64,000 nt of DNA from Clostridia bacterium (lineage in GTDB: Bacteria; Bacillota; Clostridia; Oscillospirales; Acutalibacteraceae): NCBI GenBank assembly GCA_017407995.1, contig JAFQVM010000030.1, positions 124,001 through 188,000 of the forward strand, read 5' to 3'. Position 1 is the first letter of the stretch; the number at the start of each line of letters is the position of its first letter. Shown here piece by piece: positions 24,525 to 34,651 of the stretch. The notes beneath the pieces were generated by a model that saw only the letters and a list, made by a program, of their open reading frames with translations, made no database searches and was not told the origin of the DNA. The position numbers were made by a program, and so were the translations under genes.

Positions 24525-27152
24525 TTAATGTCTTGTCATCTTGCGCTTTTCGCTCAAAGATGCAAAAAACTTTCCGATTTCCAAAGCTACAATGGGAGTA
24601 ACACTCAAAACCAGAACCGTCAGCCACTGTACTGCGTTCATGGGAACAACTTTAAACAGATTTGCCAATGGGGTTATAGTCATTACTACAAGTTGAAGAG
24701 ATATACACACAAACATAGAAAATGTAAGTTTTTTATTTGAAAACGGGCCAATCTTAAATATAGAGCGCTTTGAGCGCATGTTGAGCGAATGCATTACCTC
24801 ACACAGACTCTGCGCCGCAAAAGCCATTGTACGGCCAAGTTCATCACATGAATTTGGGAACAAACAGCGACCCGCTACAAAGCCAAACAGGCTGAGTGCG
24901 CCTATGAGCATACCCTCAAGTGCTATATCTATCCCCGTTCCGTTTGCGAAAAAGCTTTTTGAGCTGTCCTGAGGGGAACGCAGCATGATATCTTTGTCGA
25001 GCTTCTCCGTACCGAGGGCAAGAGCGGGCAGAGAATCGGTTACAAGATTTATCCAAAGTAACTGAATTGGCAAAAGCGGTGCGGGCATACCAAAAAGAGT
25101 TGCCGCAAATACACACAAAATCTCGCCGATATTACATCCCAAAAGATAATGAATGGCTTTACGGATATTGTCATATATCCCTCTGCCCTGCGCTACCGCC
25201 TTGACTATTGTTGCAAAGTTGTCGTCGGTCAGTATCATATCTGCCGCATTCTTTGCAACCTCTGTTCCTCCCTTTCCCATGGCACAGCCTATATCAGCAG
25301 CTTTGAGAGCAGGCGCATCATTGACACCGTCTCCTGTCATTGCAACTATCTCACCACGTGAGCGCAGAGCTTTGACTATTTTCACCTTGTGTTCGGGTGT
25401 CACACGGGCATAGACACGACAGGTGCCTACCGCCTCTTTAAACTCCTGTTCGCTCATTTTATCAATTTGAGTTCCTGTAAGGCAGGTTTCGTCTGAACGC
25501 AGTATACCTATTCTCTCGGCTATGGCGCAGGCTGTAACCGCATGGTCACCCGTTATCATAACCGGTGTTATTCCCGCTCGACGGCAGGTTTTTACAGCTT
25601 CGGGCACCTCCTTGCGTGGCGGGTCCTCCATACCTATAAGGCCACAAAAGCACAGGTTATTTTCATTCTCATCAGCACTCATTGCCGTCTTTTCCGCCAC
25701 GGCGATAACCCGCAGCGCTTTTCGTGCCATATCCTCATTGAGACGCAATATGTTTTTCCGACGTTCGTCTGTCAAGTCAAATTCCGTATCCGATATCTTC
25801 ACCTTACTGCACTTTTGAAGCAACACATCAGGGGCACCCTTAGCGATAAGCTTATATGAGCCGCCATAACGTACCACAACAGACATCATCTTTCGTTCGG
25901 AGGAAAACGGTTTTTCACCCACACGTGGACGGTTTTCCCGAAGTGTAAGGGTATTTATTTTTGCATTTTCGGCAGCGGTGACAATAGCCTTTTCCGTGGG
26001 CTCTCCCATTACCTTTTTGCCCGTTACCTTTGCATCACAACACAGAGATGCCGACTCCAAAAGTTTAATTGCATGCGGCGACCTCAAATCAACTTCACCC
26101 TGCGGACTACACAAAGTTGTGACGGTCATTAAATTTTGAGTCAGGGTTCCTGTTTTGTCAGAGCATATGTATGTTGCAGCACCCAGAGTTTCAACAGCGG
26201 GAAGCCGTCTGATAATAGCGTTGCTTTTGGCCATTTTCTGCACTCCGAGCGACAGCACAACCGTAACAACGGCAGGCAACCCTTCGGGAATTGCCGCCAC
26301 AGCAAGACTGACAGCAAGCATAAAAGAATTGAGAAGTCCCGCATGGCGTAAAACACCGAGAACAAAAATCAACGCACATATACCAACAGCCGCAAGCCCC
26401 AAAACCTTACCGATTTTCGCAAGTTTTATCTGCAATGGGGTCATGGGCGACTCCTCTTCGTTGAGAAGATGTGCTATTTTACCTACACACGTATCCATAC
26501 CCGTCTCAGTCACAACAGCTGTGCCGTGTCCCGCCGTGATAACGGTTGATGAAAACAGCATATTTTTCATATCTGCCTGTGCGCTGTCAGACGGCAAAAC
26601 GGCATTTGCATCCTTTTCGCTGGGCACAGATTCGCCTGTAAGTGCACTCTCCTGTGCGCTCAGCGAGTGCGCTTCTATAAGCCTTGCATCCGCAGGTACC
26701 AAATCCCCTGCACGCAAAACTATCACATCTCCACGCACCACTTGCGATGCCTCTATCTTCTGCTCTTTGGAGTTTCTTATAACCGTTGCTGTAGGTGCAG
26801 ACATATTTTTCAGAGCTTCAATCGAACGCTCTGCTCTTCGCTGCTGAAAAACACCTATCGCCGCATTGAGTATGACTATCACCAATATAATTATCGGGTC
26901 GGCAAGGTCGCCTTGGTCCTCCAAGAACGAAGTTGCAAAAGATATCGCTGATGCAACAAGTAGAATCAAAACTGTAAAATCTTTGAACTGTTCCAAAAAC
27001 TCTGCTACTATACTTTTTTTCTTTCTGCCACTCAAACGGTTTTCTCCGTCGCTTTCAAGGCGTTTCTTCGCCTCACGGTCACTCAAGCCCTTTTGCTCAT
27101 TTGTGCTCAGAGCTTTGATAACCGCAGCAGCACTCATATTATGCCAATCCAT
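24525..27152 (-). CDS. P-type calcium-translocating ATPase (IIA)
   Basis: An 875-residue P2A-type pump. The phosphorylation motif is CSDKTGTLTQN (Asp near 332); TGES is in the actuator domain, and MITGDHAVTACAIA and MTGDGVNDAPAL are in the hinge. Transmembrane helix 4 has IPEGLPAVVT and helix 6 has LLWINLVTDSLPALALG; these carry the Ca2+-binding Glu, Asn and Asp of the SERCA/PMR1-like group. It should export Ca2+ at the cell membrane, or possibly Mn2+. The start ATG follows GGAGGAG. It is monocistronic. Confidence 0.92.
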   Translation of the reverse strand: MDWHNMSAAAVIKALSTNEQKGLSDREAKKRLESDGENRLSGRKKKSIVAEFLEQFKDFTVLILLVASAISFATSFLEDQGDLADPIIILVIVILNAAIGVFQQRRAERSIEALKNMSAPTATVIRNSKEQKIEASQVVRGDVIVLRAGDLVPADARLIEAHSLSAQESALTGESVPSEKDANAVLPSDSAQADMKNMLFSSTVITAGHGTAVVTETGMDTCVGKIAHLLNEEESPMTPLQIKLAKIGKVLGLAAVGICALIFVLGVLRHAGLLNSFMLAVSLAVAAIPEGLPAVVTVVLSLGVQKMAKSNAIIRRLPAVETLGAATYICSDKTGTLTQNLMTVTTLCSPQGEVDLRSPHAIKLLESASLCCDAKVTGKKVMGEPTEKAIVTAAENAKINTLTLRENRPRVGEKPFSSERKMMSVVVRYGGSYKLIAKGAPDVLLQKCSKVKISDTEFDLTDERRKNILRLNEDMARKALRVIAVAEKTAMSADENENNLCFCGLIGMEDPPRKEVPEAVKTCRRAGITPVMITGDHAVTACAIAERIGILRSDETCLTGTQIDKMSEQEFKEAVGTCRVYARVTPEHKVKIVKALRSRGEIVAMTGDGVNDAPALKAADIGCAMGKGGTEVAKNAADMILTDDNFATIVKAVAQGRGIYDNIRKAIHYLLGCNIGEILCVFAATLFGMPAPLLPIQLLWINLVTDSLPALALGTEKLDKDIMLRSPQDSSKSFFANGTGIDIALEGMLIGALSLFGFVAGRCLFPNSCDELGRTMAFAAQSLCEVMHSLNMRSKRSIFKIGPFSNKKLTFSMFVCISLQLVVMTITPLANLFKVVPMNAVQWLTVLVLSVTPIVALEIGKFFASLSEKRKMTRH

Positions 27153-27310
27153 TGAGGACTCCTCCTGCTGTTTTACTTGTTTGACTGTTGATGTCCGTTT
27201 TAAATATATATTCAGTTAAAATTGTAAACTTTCCCAAAGCTGTTGAATGATTAGCCTCAACATGGTAAAATTAGATTAATTGATATACTAAAAAGCAGGG
27301 AGGGAAACAT

Positions 27311-29068
27311 TTGCTCAAAATCATAAAATTTCTTAAGCCCTACAAAGGTGCTACAATAGCTTCACTTCTGCTGTCGCTGTTTAACCACGGCATGCAGCTG
27401 ATTCTGCCGGCTTTGATGTCCGTTATGATTAACACAGGTATTGCACAAGGTAACATGGACTATGTGAAAACAATCGGCGTGCTCATGACTGTCCTCTCCG
27501 CTGTTGCAATAACTTCTGCTATAGCAGGCAGCTACTATTCATCAAAGGTATCAGCCTGCTTCGGTATGTCGCTGCGCAGAGCAGTATTCGTAAAGGTTGA
27601 ATCTCTCAGCCAATGTGATATTGACAAAATCGGTACTCCCTCACTGATAACCAGAACAACTAACGACATTCGTCAAATTCAGGATATGCTCTTGATGATG
27701 ATACGCATAATCATCAGCGCTCCGATAGTAATGGTCGGCGGTGCTGTGATGGCATTCGCACTCAACAAACGTCTCTCAACTATTATTTTTATTGCGATAC
27801 CCATAATCGTAGGAATTGCTCTGCTGGTAGCAAAAAAGGTTTTGCCGCTGTTTGACAAGATACAGAAAAAGACCGACAGACTCAATCTTATTCTTCGTGA
27901 GAAGCTTAGCGGTATAAGAGTTATAAGAGCCTTTAACCGTTCGGAGTTTGAGGATGAAAAATTCAGAGCGGCGAACTTTGATTTGACATCTATGTTGCTC
28001 AAGGTCGACAGGACATTCGCCCTGCTCATGCCGCTTGCAACAATGCTTTTGTACTCCGCTGTTGCAATACTCATCTGGATGGGCGCAAAACAGATTGATG
28101 CGCTTGATGCTACCGTTGATTACGTCCAAATATCCCATACCGTCGGTGATTTGCAGGCATTTATGGTCTATATGCTCATGATAGTTTTCGCAGTAACCAT
28201 GGCAGCATCCCTCTTTGTCATGCTGCCCAGAGCACAGATTTCCGCTAAAAGAATAAATGAAGTGCTTGAACTTCGTCCGATGATAAAAGAGTCCGAACAT
28301 CCCGCTGTTCCCGCAGAACATCGCAAAAGTGAACTCGTATTTGAAAACGTAAGTTTCAGCTATCCGGGTGCGGATTCACCGATACTCTCACGCATATCGT
28401 TTAAAACGATGCCCGGTGAAACCACCGCCATTATCGGTTCAACGGGGTCAGGTAAATCTACCCTTGTAAACCTTATTCCGAGATTCTATGACGTCACAGG
28501 CGGACGAATTCTCGTTGACGGGCTTGATATAAGAAACATGTCAACAAAAACGCTGCACCAAAAAATAGGCTTTATCCCGCAGACAGCTTTCCTTTTCAGC
28601 GGTACCATCGCCGACAATCTTCGTTTCGGTAAACCCGATGCGACGGAAGAAGAGATGTGGCGTGCGCTTGAGATAGCCCAGGCAGCCGATTTTGTGCGTG
28701 CGATGCCAGACGGACTCGAAAGTGAGCTTTCTCAAAACGGCAAAAACCTATCAGGCGGTCAGAAACAGCGTCTTGCTATTGCAAGAGTTTTGATTCGACA
28801 ATCCGAAATCTATGTTTTTGACGACAGTTTCTCAGCTCTCGACTTCAGCACAGATGCAAAACTCAGACGTGCTCTCAAAGAAAACATGAAAGATATAGCA
28901 AAAATAATCGTAGCTCAGCGTGTCGGTACGATTATAGATGCTGACAGAATAATAGTTCTCGACGAAGGCAAAATTGCGGGCATCGGCACCCACAAAGAAC
29001 TGCTCGATACCTGCACGGTATACAGAGAAATTGCACAATCACAGCTTTCAAAGGAGGATTTGGCATGA
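27311..29068 (+). CDS. Heterodimeric ABC exporter, degenerate-site subunit
   Basis: A 585-residue half-transporter starting at TTG 27311, 6 nt after GGGAGGG. The N-terminal six-helix domain is followed by an ATPase with Walker A GSTGSGKST (Lys near 380), signature LSGGQKQR (about 480) and Walker B VFDDSFSALD. The residue after Walker B is Asp instead of the catalytic Glu, as in TM287 of the Thermotoga TM287/288 exporter, so this subunit forms the non-hydrolytic site. The partner starts inside its last codons (ATGA). Substrates of this family are drugs, lipids or peptides; none is indicated here. Confidence 0.93.
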   Translation: MLKIIKFLKPYKGATIASLLLSLFNHGMQLILPALMSVMINTGIAQGNMDYVKTIGVLMTVLSAVAITSAIAGSYYSSKVSACFGMSLRRAVFVKVESLSQCDIDKIGTPSLITRTTNDIRQIQDMLLMMIRIIISAPIVMVGGAVMAFALNKRLSTIIFIAIPIIVGIALLVAKKVLPLFDKIQKKTDRLNLILREKLSGIRVIRAFNRSEFEDEKFRAANFDLTSMLLKVDRTFALLMPLATMLLYSAVAILIWMGAKQIDALDATVDYVQISHTVGDLQAFMVYMLMIVFAVTMAASLFVMLPRAQISAKRINEVLELRPMIKESEHPAVPAEHRKSELVFENVSFSYPGADSPILSRISFKTMPGETTAIIGSTGSGKSTLVNLIPRFYDVTGGRILVDGLDIRNMSTKTLHQKIGFIPQTAFLFSGTIADNLRFGKPDATEEEMWRALEIAQAADFVRAMPDGLESELSQNGKNLSGGQKQRLAIARVLIRQSEIYVFDDSFSALDFSTDAKLRRALKENMKDIAKIIVAQRVGTIIDADRIIVLDEGKIAGIGTHKELLDTCTVYREIAQSQLSKEDLA

Positions 29069-30918
29069 GCAAAAAATCACCCCTTAACAGAAAGCGTATA
29101 CTAAAAGCAAAACGTAAATATGCAGCCTACGCAGGCGGCGAACGCAAACCGGGCGAAAAGCCAAAAGACTTTAAAGGCACAGTATCAAAATTTACCCCCC
29201 TGCTAAAACCATTTCTGCCTGGACTGTTGCTCGTGCTCGTGACCGGTATGATAGGCGCTGTCCTCAACGTCACAGGACCAATGCTGCTCGGCGATATAGT
29301 CGACGCTATAAAAGAGCAGGCGGACATCAAGCTTGCTGGCGGTGAACTGAACTTTGCACAGATAAGAAAAGTTCTGCTGACCATACTTGCAATTTACGGC
29401 ACAAGCTCTATCCTGAGCTACATCCAGCACTACACTATGGCAGGCATAACTCAATCGGTCATTCGCTCACTGCGTGAAAAGGTAAACGACAAAATAACTC
29501 ATCTGCCGCTCAAATATATCGACACTCACTCAAAGGGCGATATACTCAGCAAGATGATGAACGATATTGACAACATCAGCAACACTTTGCAAAACAACCT
29601 CGTGCAGATAATCACATCTGCAGTAAGTTTCATAGGCATGCTTGCACTTATGTTCTACGTGAGCTGGCAGCTGACACTTATAACTCTCGCTGTTTTACCG
29701 CCGAGCCTGCTCATAATTGCACAAATCGCCAAACGCTCAAAGCGATACTTCCGCCGTCAGTGGGACGAAACAGGCGACCTCAACGGTCACGTTGAAGAGA
29801 TGTATACAGGACACAACCTTATAAAGGTTTTTGACCACGAGGAAAAAGCTATAGATGAGTTTGACGACATAAACACTGAACTGACAAAGGTCAGCTACAA
29901 GGCTCAGTTTATTTCCGGCATAATTTCACCGATACTAAGCTTTGTGAGCAATATAGCCTATGTCCTCATCTGTGTTGTCGGCGGAATATATGTTATCGGC
30001 GGTACGCTGACCCTCGGTGCCATAACCACTTTCTTCACCTATTCGAAGCTTTTCATGCAGCCACTTGTTGATATAGGCAACATTGCAAACCGTCTGCAGT
30101 CCTCTCTCGCAAGCGCAGAGCGTGTCTTTGCTCTGCTTGACGAAGAAAACGAGAGTGAGGACAGCTATAATTGCAGAGTCGAAGAACCCACAGGTGCTGT
30201 TACATTTGAAAATGTTAATTTCAGATACACACCCGATGTCCCGCTGATAGAAAACATGAATCTTGAAGTAAAGCCCGGTCAACTTGTCGCTATAGTAGGT
30301 CCGACCGGAGCAGGAAAAACTACCTTTGTAAACCTGCTCATGCGCTTTTATGACGTTGATTCAGGACGTATTCTTCTCGACGGTTGCGATATAAGAGATA
30401 TTCCCAGAGAAAATCTCCGCAGTGTGTTCGGCATGGTGCTTCAGGATACTTGGCTCTTTGAGGGCACTATTATGGATAACATCTCCTACGGACGTATAAA
30501 TTGTTCCCGTGAAGAGGTTGTTGAGGCAGCTAAGGCGGCAAGAGTACACCACTTTATCAACACCCTTCCCGACGGATACGAAACGGTGCTCGAAGAAAAC
30601 GGAGAAAACATTTCGCAGGGACAGCGCCAGCTTTTAACAATAGCTCGTGCAATATTGGCAAACCCTGCTGTACTCATACTCGACGAAGCCACAAGCTCTG
30701 TTGACACACGAACGGAAATCCACATTCAGAAAGCTATGAAAACCCTGATGAACGACAAAACAAGCTTTGTAATCGCTCACAGGCTGTCTACCATACGTGA
30801 TGCCGACATCATACTTGTTATGAATGACGGCCAAATAGTGGAAAGCGGCAAACACGATGAGCTGCTGGAAGCAGGCGGATTCTACGCAGAGCTTTATCAA
30901 AGTCAATTCGGAATATAA
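29065..30918 (+). CDS. Heterodimeric ABC exporter, catalytic subunit
   Basis: A 617-residue half-transporter, the TM288-like partner of the previous gene. The N-terminal extension of about 35 residues is Lys-rich and cytoplasmic. Walker A is GPTGAGKTT (about 412), the signature is ISQGQRQ (about 515) and Walker B is ILDEATSSVD with the catalytic Glu. The SQGQRQ signature is normal for this half. Overlap with the previous stop implies 1:1 synthesis. A terminator follows. Confidence 0.94.
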   Translation: MSKKSPLNRKRILKAKRKYAAYAGGERKPGEKPKDFKGTVSKFTPLLKPFLPGLLLVLVTGMIGAVLNVTGPMLLGDIVDAIKEQADIKLAGGELNFAQIRKVLLTILAIYGTSSILSYIQHYTMAGITQSVIRSLREKVNDKITHLPLKYIDTHSKGDILSKMMNDIDNISNTLQNNLVQIITSAVSFIGMLALMFYVSWQLTLITLAVLPPSLLIIAQIAKRSKRYFRRQWDETGDLNGHVEEMYTGHNLIKVFDHEEKAIDEFDDINTELTKVSYKAQFISGIISPILSFVSNIAYVLICVVGGIYVIGGTLTLGAITTFFTYSKLFMQPLVDIGNIANRLQSSLASAERVFALLDEENESEDSYNCRVEEPTGAVTFENVNFRYTPDVPLIENMNLEVKPGQLVAIVGPTGAGKTTFVNLLMRFYDVDSGRILLDGCDIRDIPRENLRSVFGMVLQDTWLFEGTIMDNISYGRINCSREEVVEAAKAARVHHFINTLPDGYETVLEENGENISQGQRQLLTIARAILANPAVLILDEATSSVDTRTEIHIQKAMKTLMNDKTSFVIAHRLSTIRDADIILVMNDGQIVESGKHDELLEAGGFYAELYQSQFGI

Positions 30919-30920
30919 AC

Positions 30921-30960
30921 AAATGCGCCATCAGCTTATAAGCTGACGGCGCATTATTTT
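30921..30960. terminator. Bidirectional terminator
   Basis: A long imperfect hairpin (ATGCGCCATCAGCTT with its complement, 30922-30955, one mismatch) followed by T-rich sequence. It ends the ABC pair and the AbrB-like gene. Confidence 0.8.
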
Positions 30961-30967
30961 TCAATTG

Positions 30968-31231
30968 TTACCTTGTCTGCAAACGCACAACCTCGTTGAG
31001 TTTCGCTGAGCACTCTTTGCAAACTCTCTGTCCGCAAAATTCAAAAGTCTCACCGACTGTTCCGCAGAAAATGCATCCCGGTGCATATTTACGGATTATT
31101 ATCTGGTCACCGTCAGCAAAAAGCTCAACGGCGTCGGCGTTTGCCTCCAAGCCGAGTCTGCGTCTGAAATCTTTCGGGAGAACTATTCTTCCCGTCTCAT
31201 CAATCTTTCTTACTATTCCTAATGACTCCAA
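30968..31231 (-). CDS. AbrB/SpoVT-family regulator with C-terminal zinc-binding Cys
   Basis: An 87-residue swapped-hairpin AbrB DNA-binding protein: GIVRKIDETGRIVLPKDFRR (about 5-24) followed by the second hairpin of the dimer. The C-terminal half has CIFCG and CGQRVCKEC (about 55-75), a Cys set that may bind zinc; many clostridial AbrB-like regulators have this where Bacillus AbrB does not. The start is TTG 31229-31231 with GGAGG 8 nt upstream. It has a perfect promoter. A role in transition-state or sporulation control is inferred. Confidence 0.85.
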   Translation of the reverse strand: MESLGIVRKIDETGRIVLPKDFRRRLGLEANADAVELFADGDQIIIRKYAPGCIFCGTVGETFEFCGQRVCKECSAKLNEVVRLQTR

Positions 31232-31278
31232 ATCCTATACCTCCAAAAAGTCCTTTTTCCTCTTTTCAAAGCATGGAA

Positions 31279-31307
31279 ATTATACCATTTTTTGACACAA
31301 ATGTCAA
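31279..31307 (-). promoter_or_regulatory. Sigma-A promoter for the AbrB-like gene
   Basis: Minus strand: -35 TTGACA (31302-31307), 17-nt spacer, -10 TATAAT (31279-31284), both perfect. Strong expression is expected unless repressed. Confidence 0.85.
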
Positions 31308-31433
31308 CTGTTTGCGACATTAAACCTCATTAATTTCCCTTTATTTTAACTATACTCTACTTAAAGTGCATAATATGTCGTATTTGCTCAACAAAATAAC
31401 ATTTTCGTTCAAGATACGGCAACACCCTGTTAA

Positions 31434-31462
31434 TTGACTTTTATTGGATATATTGATATACT
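31434..31462 (+). promoter_or_regulatory. Sigma-A promoter for the AI-2E permease operon
   Basis: -35 TTGACT (31434-31439), 17-nt spacer, -10 TATACT (31457-31462), preceded by TGA as an extended -10. The start codon follows 28 nt later. Confidence 0.75.
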
Positions 31463-31490
31463 AAACCAATAAAATTAAGGGGGAATCTAC

Positions 31491-32750
31491 ATGGAACTAA
31501 ACAAGAAAAATGTGAAGAAAATACTTCTTATTGCTTCTTTTTGTATAGCTCTGTTTCTTGCCTTGAGCAACATAACCGTTGTTTGGTCTGCCGTGAAAAA
31601 AATCGGTTCCTTTTTCACACCGTTTGTTCTCGGCGGTTTTATAGCGCTGATTTCAAACGTTTTGCTGGTACCCGTAGAATACCGACTGTTTTCCAAAAGC
31701 AATTCAAAGATTTCACAGCGTCTGCGCCGACCTGTTTCGCTGTTGATGTCGTCTTTAATTGTGGTACTGCTTATTGTTCTTATAGTCTTTATTGTAGCTC
31801 CCGAAATCAAAAAGACCGTCGAGCTTATAATCGAGAACTTCCCCTCCTGGTGGGATAAAGCATATGCAGCGGTTATATCCTTCCTTGATAAATACGATAT
31901 CTCCGCACAAAGACTGCGTGAACTTAATATAGACTGGACAAAGATATACTCACATCTCGAATCCTTTATAAAGGACGGTTCTTCCAACATCTTAAATACT
32001 ACTGTCAATATTACGGCTTCCATTTTCACCAGCATCTTTAACTTTGTGTTGGGAATAATATTCTCGTATTATGCACTCGCACAAAAAGAAAAGCTTGCTG
32101 TGCAGGCAAAGAAAATCCTATATGCTGTTTTTGATGAGAAGAAAGTCCAAAGCATACTTGAAGTCGGTGAAGTATCTTCCCGTGTTTTTTCAAACTTTAT
32201 AAGAGGTCAGGTCACCGAAGCTTTCGTTATTGCTATCTTATGCTGCATAGGCATGCTGATTTTCCGCATGCCGTACGCTTTCATGATATCTGTATTAATC
32301 GGCGTAACAGCACTCATCCCTGTTTTCGGTGCGTTTATTGGTACTGCCGTGGGTGCTCTGCTGATTGTCATGGTTGACCCGATGAAAGCATTTTGGTTTA
32401 TAGTATTTATAGTCATTCTGCAACAGCTTGAGGGTAATCTCATATATCCGAAAGTGGTCGGCAGCTCTGTGGGCTTGCCCGGAATTTGGGTGCTTGTTGC
32501 TGCTACCGTTGGTGCAAGTGCCGGCGGCATTCTCGGTCTTTTCCTTGCTATACCGATAAGCGCAGCCGCCTACTGTCTGATTGCCAGATATGTCTCGAGA
32601 AGACTTGAAGCAAAAGGTATCGACAGCTCCCGCTGGCAATTAGAAAAAAACATTCCACAGCCCGGCAGGATATCAAAAGTTGTTAAGGCTGTAAAAGAAA
32701 AAATAAGACAAAACAAAGAAACAAAAACCACAAAAGGAGAAAACAAATGA
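31491..32750 (+). CDS. AI-2E family transporter
   Basis: A 419-residue membrane protein of the AI-2E/YdiK/YtvI family, with about seven or eight helices. The C-terminal block PKVVGSSVGLPGIWVLVAAT with GGILGLFLAIPISA (about 320-360) is the family signature. Some members export autoinducer-2, others are Na+/H+ antiporters or sporulation proteins (YtvI), so function is open. GGGGG precedes the ATG. Its stop overlaps the aldo/keto reductase start. Confidence 0.88.
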   Translation: MELNKKNVKKILLIASFCIALFLALSNITVVWSAVKKIGSFFTPFVLGGFIALISNVLLVPVEYRLFSKSNSKISQRLRRPVSLLMSSLIVVLLIVLIVFIVAPEIKKTVELIIENFPSWWDKAYAAVISFLDKYDISAQRLRELNIDWTKIYSHLESFIKDGSSNILNTTVNITASIFTSIFNFVLGIIFSYYALAQKEKLAVQAKKILYAVFDEKKVQSILEVGEVSSRVFSNFIRGQVTEAFVIAILCCIGMLIFRMPYAFMISVLIGVTALIPVFGAFIGTAVGALLIVMVDPMKAFWFIVFIVILQQLEGNLIYPKVVGSSVGLPGIWVLVAATVGASAGGILGLFLAIPISAAAYCLIARYVSRRLEAKGIDSSRWQLEKNIPQPGRISKVVKAVKEKIRQNKETKTTKGENK

Positions 32751-33661
32751 AAAAGGTTAAGATAGGCTCCGAAATTACGGCTTCAGCAATAGCCATGGGC
32801 TGTTGGCGCTACGGCGAGATTGATGTTCCAACCGCAACGGCGCTTACGCAGACAGCTATGGACTGCGGAATAGATTTTTTTGACACCGCCGATATCTACG
32901 GCGGCGGAAAAGCAGAGGAATTTCTCGGAGAGGCTATAAAGCAACTCGGTATCCGTGACAAAATTATGTTGCAGACAAAATGCGGCATACGCCCCGGTAT
33001 GTTCGATTTTTCAAAGGAGCACATTTTAAACTCTGTTGACGGCAGCCTCAAACGCCTTAAAACAGACTATATAGACGTTCTTCTTCTCCACAGACCTGAC
33101 ACTCTTGTTGAGCCTGAGGAAGTTGCCGCCGCTTTTGACGAGCTCAAAGCCGCCGGTAAAGTACGTCACTTCGGTGTAAGCAACCAAAACCCCATGCAGA
33201 TAGAACTGCTAAAGACAGCTCTTAATGTACCGCTTATAGCCAATCAGCTTCAATTCAGTCTCACCAACTCTTCTATGATAGACTGCGGACTCAACGTAAA
33301 TATGGAGCACGACCCTGCACTCAACCGTGACGGCGGTGTACTCGAATACTGCCGCATAAAGGGCATGACGATTCAGGCCTGGTCACCGCTTCAATACGGT
33401 GTTTTCAAAGGCACCTTCCTTGACGATTACGAGCAGTTCCCGCAGCTCAACGAAACTTTGGACAAGTTCGCCGAGGAAAAGGGCGTTTCAAAAGCCGCAA
33501 TAGCTTTTGCCTGGATTTTAAGACATCCGGCAAACATGCAGGTTATCGCAGGAACAACCAAGCCCGAACGTCTCCGTGAAATCTGCCGCAGTACAGAAAT
33601 CACTCTCAGCCGTGCTGAGTGGTATGAGCTTTATATATCCGCAGGCAACTGGCTGCCGTAA
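32747..33661 (+). CDS. Aldo/keto reductase
   Basis: A 304-residue NAD(P)H-dependent TIM-barrel reductase. The catalytic tetrad context is clear: Asp and Tyr in DTADIYGGGKAEEFLG (about 43-58), Lys in LQTKCG (about 78) and His in VLLLHRPD (about 111). It is closest in layout to the YdhF-like group. The 4-nt overlap with the permease gene and the 12-nt gap to the BNR protein place it in a four-gene operon. The substrate is unknown. Confidence 0.92.
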   Translation: MKKVKIGSEITASAIAMGCWRYGEIDVPTATALTQTAMDCGIDFFDTADIYGGGKAEEFLGEAIKQLGIRDKIMLQTKCGIRPGMFDFSKEHILNSVDGSLKRLKTDYIDVLLLHRPDTLVEPEEVAAAFDELKAAGKVRHFGVSNQNPMQIELLKTALNVPLIANQLQFSLTNSSMIDCGLNVNMEHDPALNRDGGVLEYCRIKGMTIQAWSPLQYGVFKGTFLDDYEQFPQLNETLDKFAEEKGVSKAAIAFAWILRHPANMQVIAGTTKPERLREICRSTEITLSRAEWYELYISAGNWLP

Positions 33662-33673
33662 GGGGGGTACAAA

Positions 33674-34636
33674 ATGATAATATCACAAAAAAAAGAATTC
33701 ATTTTTACAGACAAACCCACACCCAACTGCCACGCTTCAACAGTCCTGCCGTTAGATAACGGCAGTGTCTTAGCTGCATGGTTCGCCGGAACAGAAGAGG
33801 GCAAAGATGATGTGGATATTATGACGTGTGTGCGAACCGATAAAGGTTGGCAAAAGCCTGTCAGAATATCGGCAGACCCCAATATCCCCCATTGGAATCC
33901 GGTTTTATTCCAAAAGCAAAACGGTGAAATTATACTGTTTTTCAAAGTAGGCAAAAAAATCTCCGAGTGGCAGACGTACTTCTGTCTCTCCGATGACGGA
34001 ATAAGCTGGAGTGCACCACAGGAACTTGTGCCGGGTGATACAAGTGACGGCAGAGGTCCTGTCAAAAACAAGCCGATAAGATTGTCTGACGGCAGGGTGC
34101 TCGCTCCGGCTTCCGACGAACGCAATAAACATTGGTGTGCCTTTGTCGACATCTCGGATGACGACTGCAAAACTTGGCGCCGTATAAAAAACATATGCAC
34201 ACCTTCATTTTTTAAGTTTTATGTTCCGATGATTCAGCCCACTCTTTGGGAGTCTGAAAAAGGTCATGTACATATGCTCACAAGGACAAGAGTGGGAAAA
34301 ATCTACCGCAGCGATTCTTTTGACAACGGCGAAACATGGTGTAAGGCTTACTCGACTAAGATGCCTAACAATAACAGCGGCATTGACCTTGTCCGAGTTG
34401 ATGACGGCAGACTTTTCCTTGTCTGCAATCCGGTGTCGGAAGACTGGGGTGCCCGAACACCGCTGGAACTTTTTGTATCAACAGATAACGGAAAATCTTT
34501 TAGTAAAGTTCTTTGTCTTGAGGACAAAAAAGGTGAATTTTCATATCCTGCTATCACCGTCAAAAATAATACGTTGCACATAACATACACCTATAACCGA
34601 GAATACATCGTATATTGGCAGGTAGAAATAAAATAA
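33674..34636 (+). CDS. BNR-repeat (sialidase-like) protein, apparently cytoplasmic
   Basis: A 320-residue beta-propeller protein with several Asp-box motifs (SxDxGxTW-like): SDDGISW, SDDDCKTW, SFDNGETW and STDNGKSF, spaced about 60-90 residues apart as in the six-bladed sialidase fold. Start ATG 33674 follows AAGGGGGG. There is no signal peptide, so it probably acts inside the cell. It resembles the BNR_2 group, whose members include exo-sialidases and other glycosidases or lyases; whether catalytic Arg/Tyr/Glu residues are all present cannot be judged by eye. Confidence 0.78.
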   Translation: MIISQKKEFIFTDKPTPNCHASTVLPLDNGSVLAAWFAGTEEGKDDVDIMTCVRTDKGWQKPVRISADPNIPHWNPVLFQKQNGEIILFFKVGKKISEWQTYFCLSDDGISWSAPQELVPGDTSDGRGPVKNKPIRLSDGRVLAPASDERNKHWCAFVDISDDDCKTWRRIKNICTPSFFKFYVPMIQPTLWESEKGHVHMLTRTRVGKIYRSDSFDNGETWCKAYSTKMPNNNSGIDLVRVDDGRLFLVCNPVSEDWGARTPLELFVSTDNGKSFSKVLCLEDKKGEFSYPAITVKNNTLHITYTYNREYIVYWQVEIK

Positions 34637-34651
34637 AAGGAACATAGCCAT

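Noticed and set aside
26155-26847. Plus-strand frame of 230 codons inside the P-type ATPase gene
   Set aside because: Shadow of the ATPase, which has all family motifs in frame.
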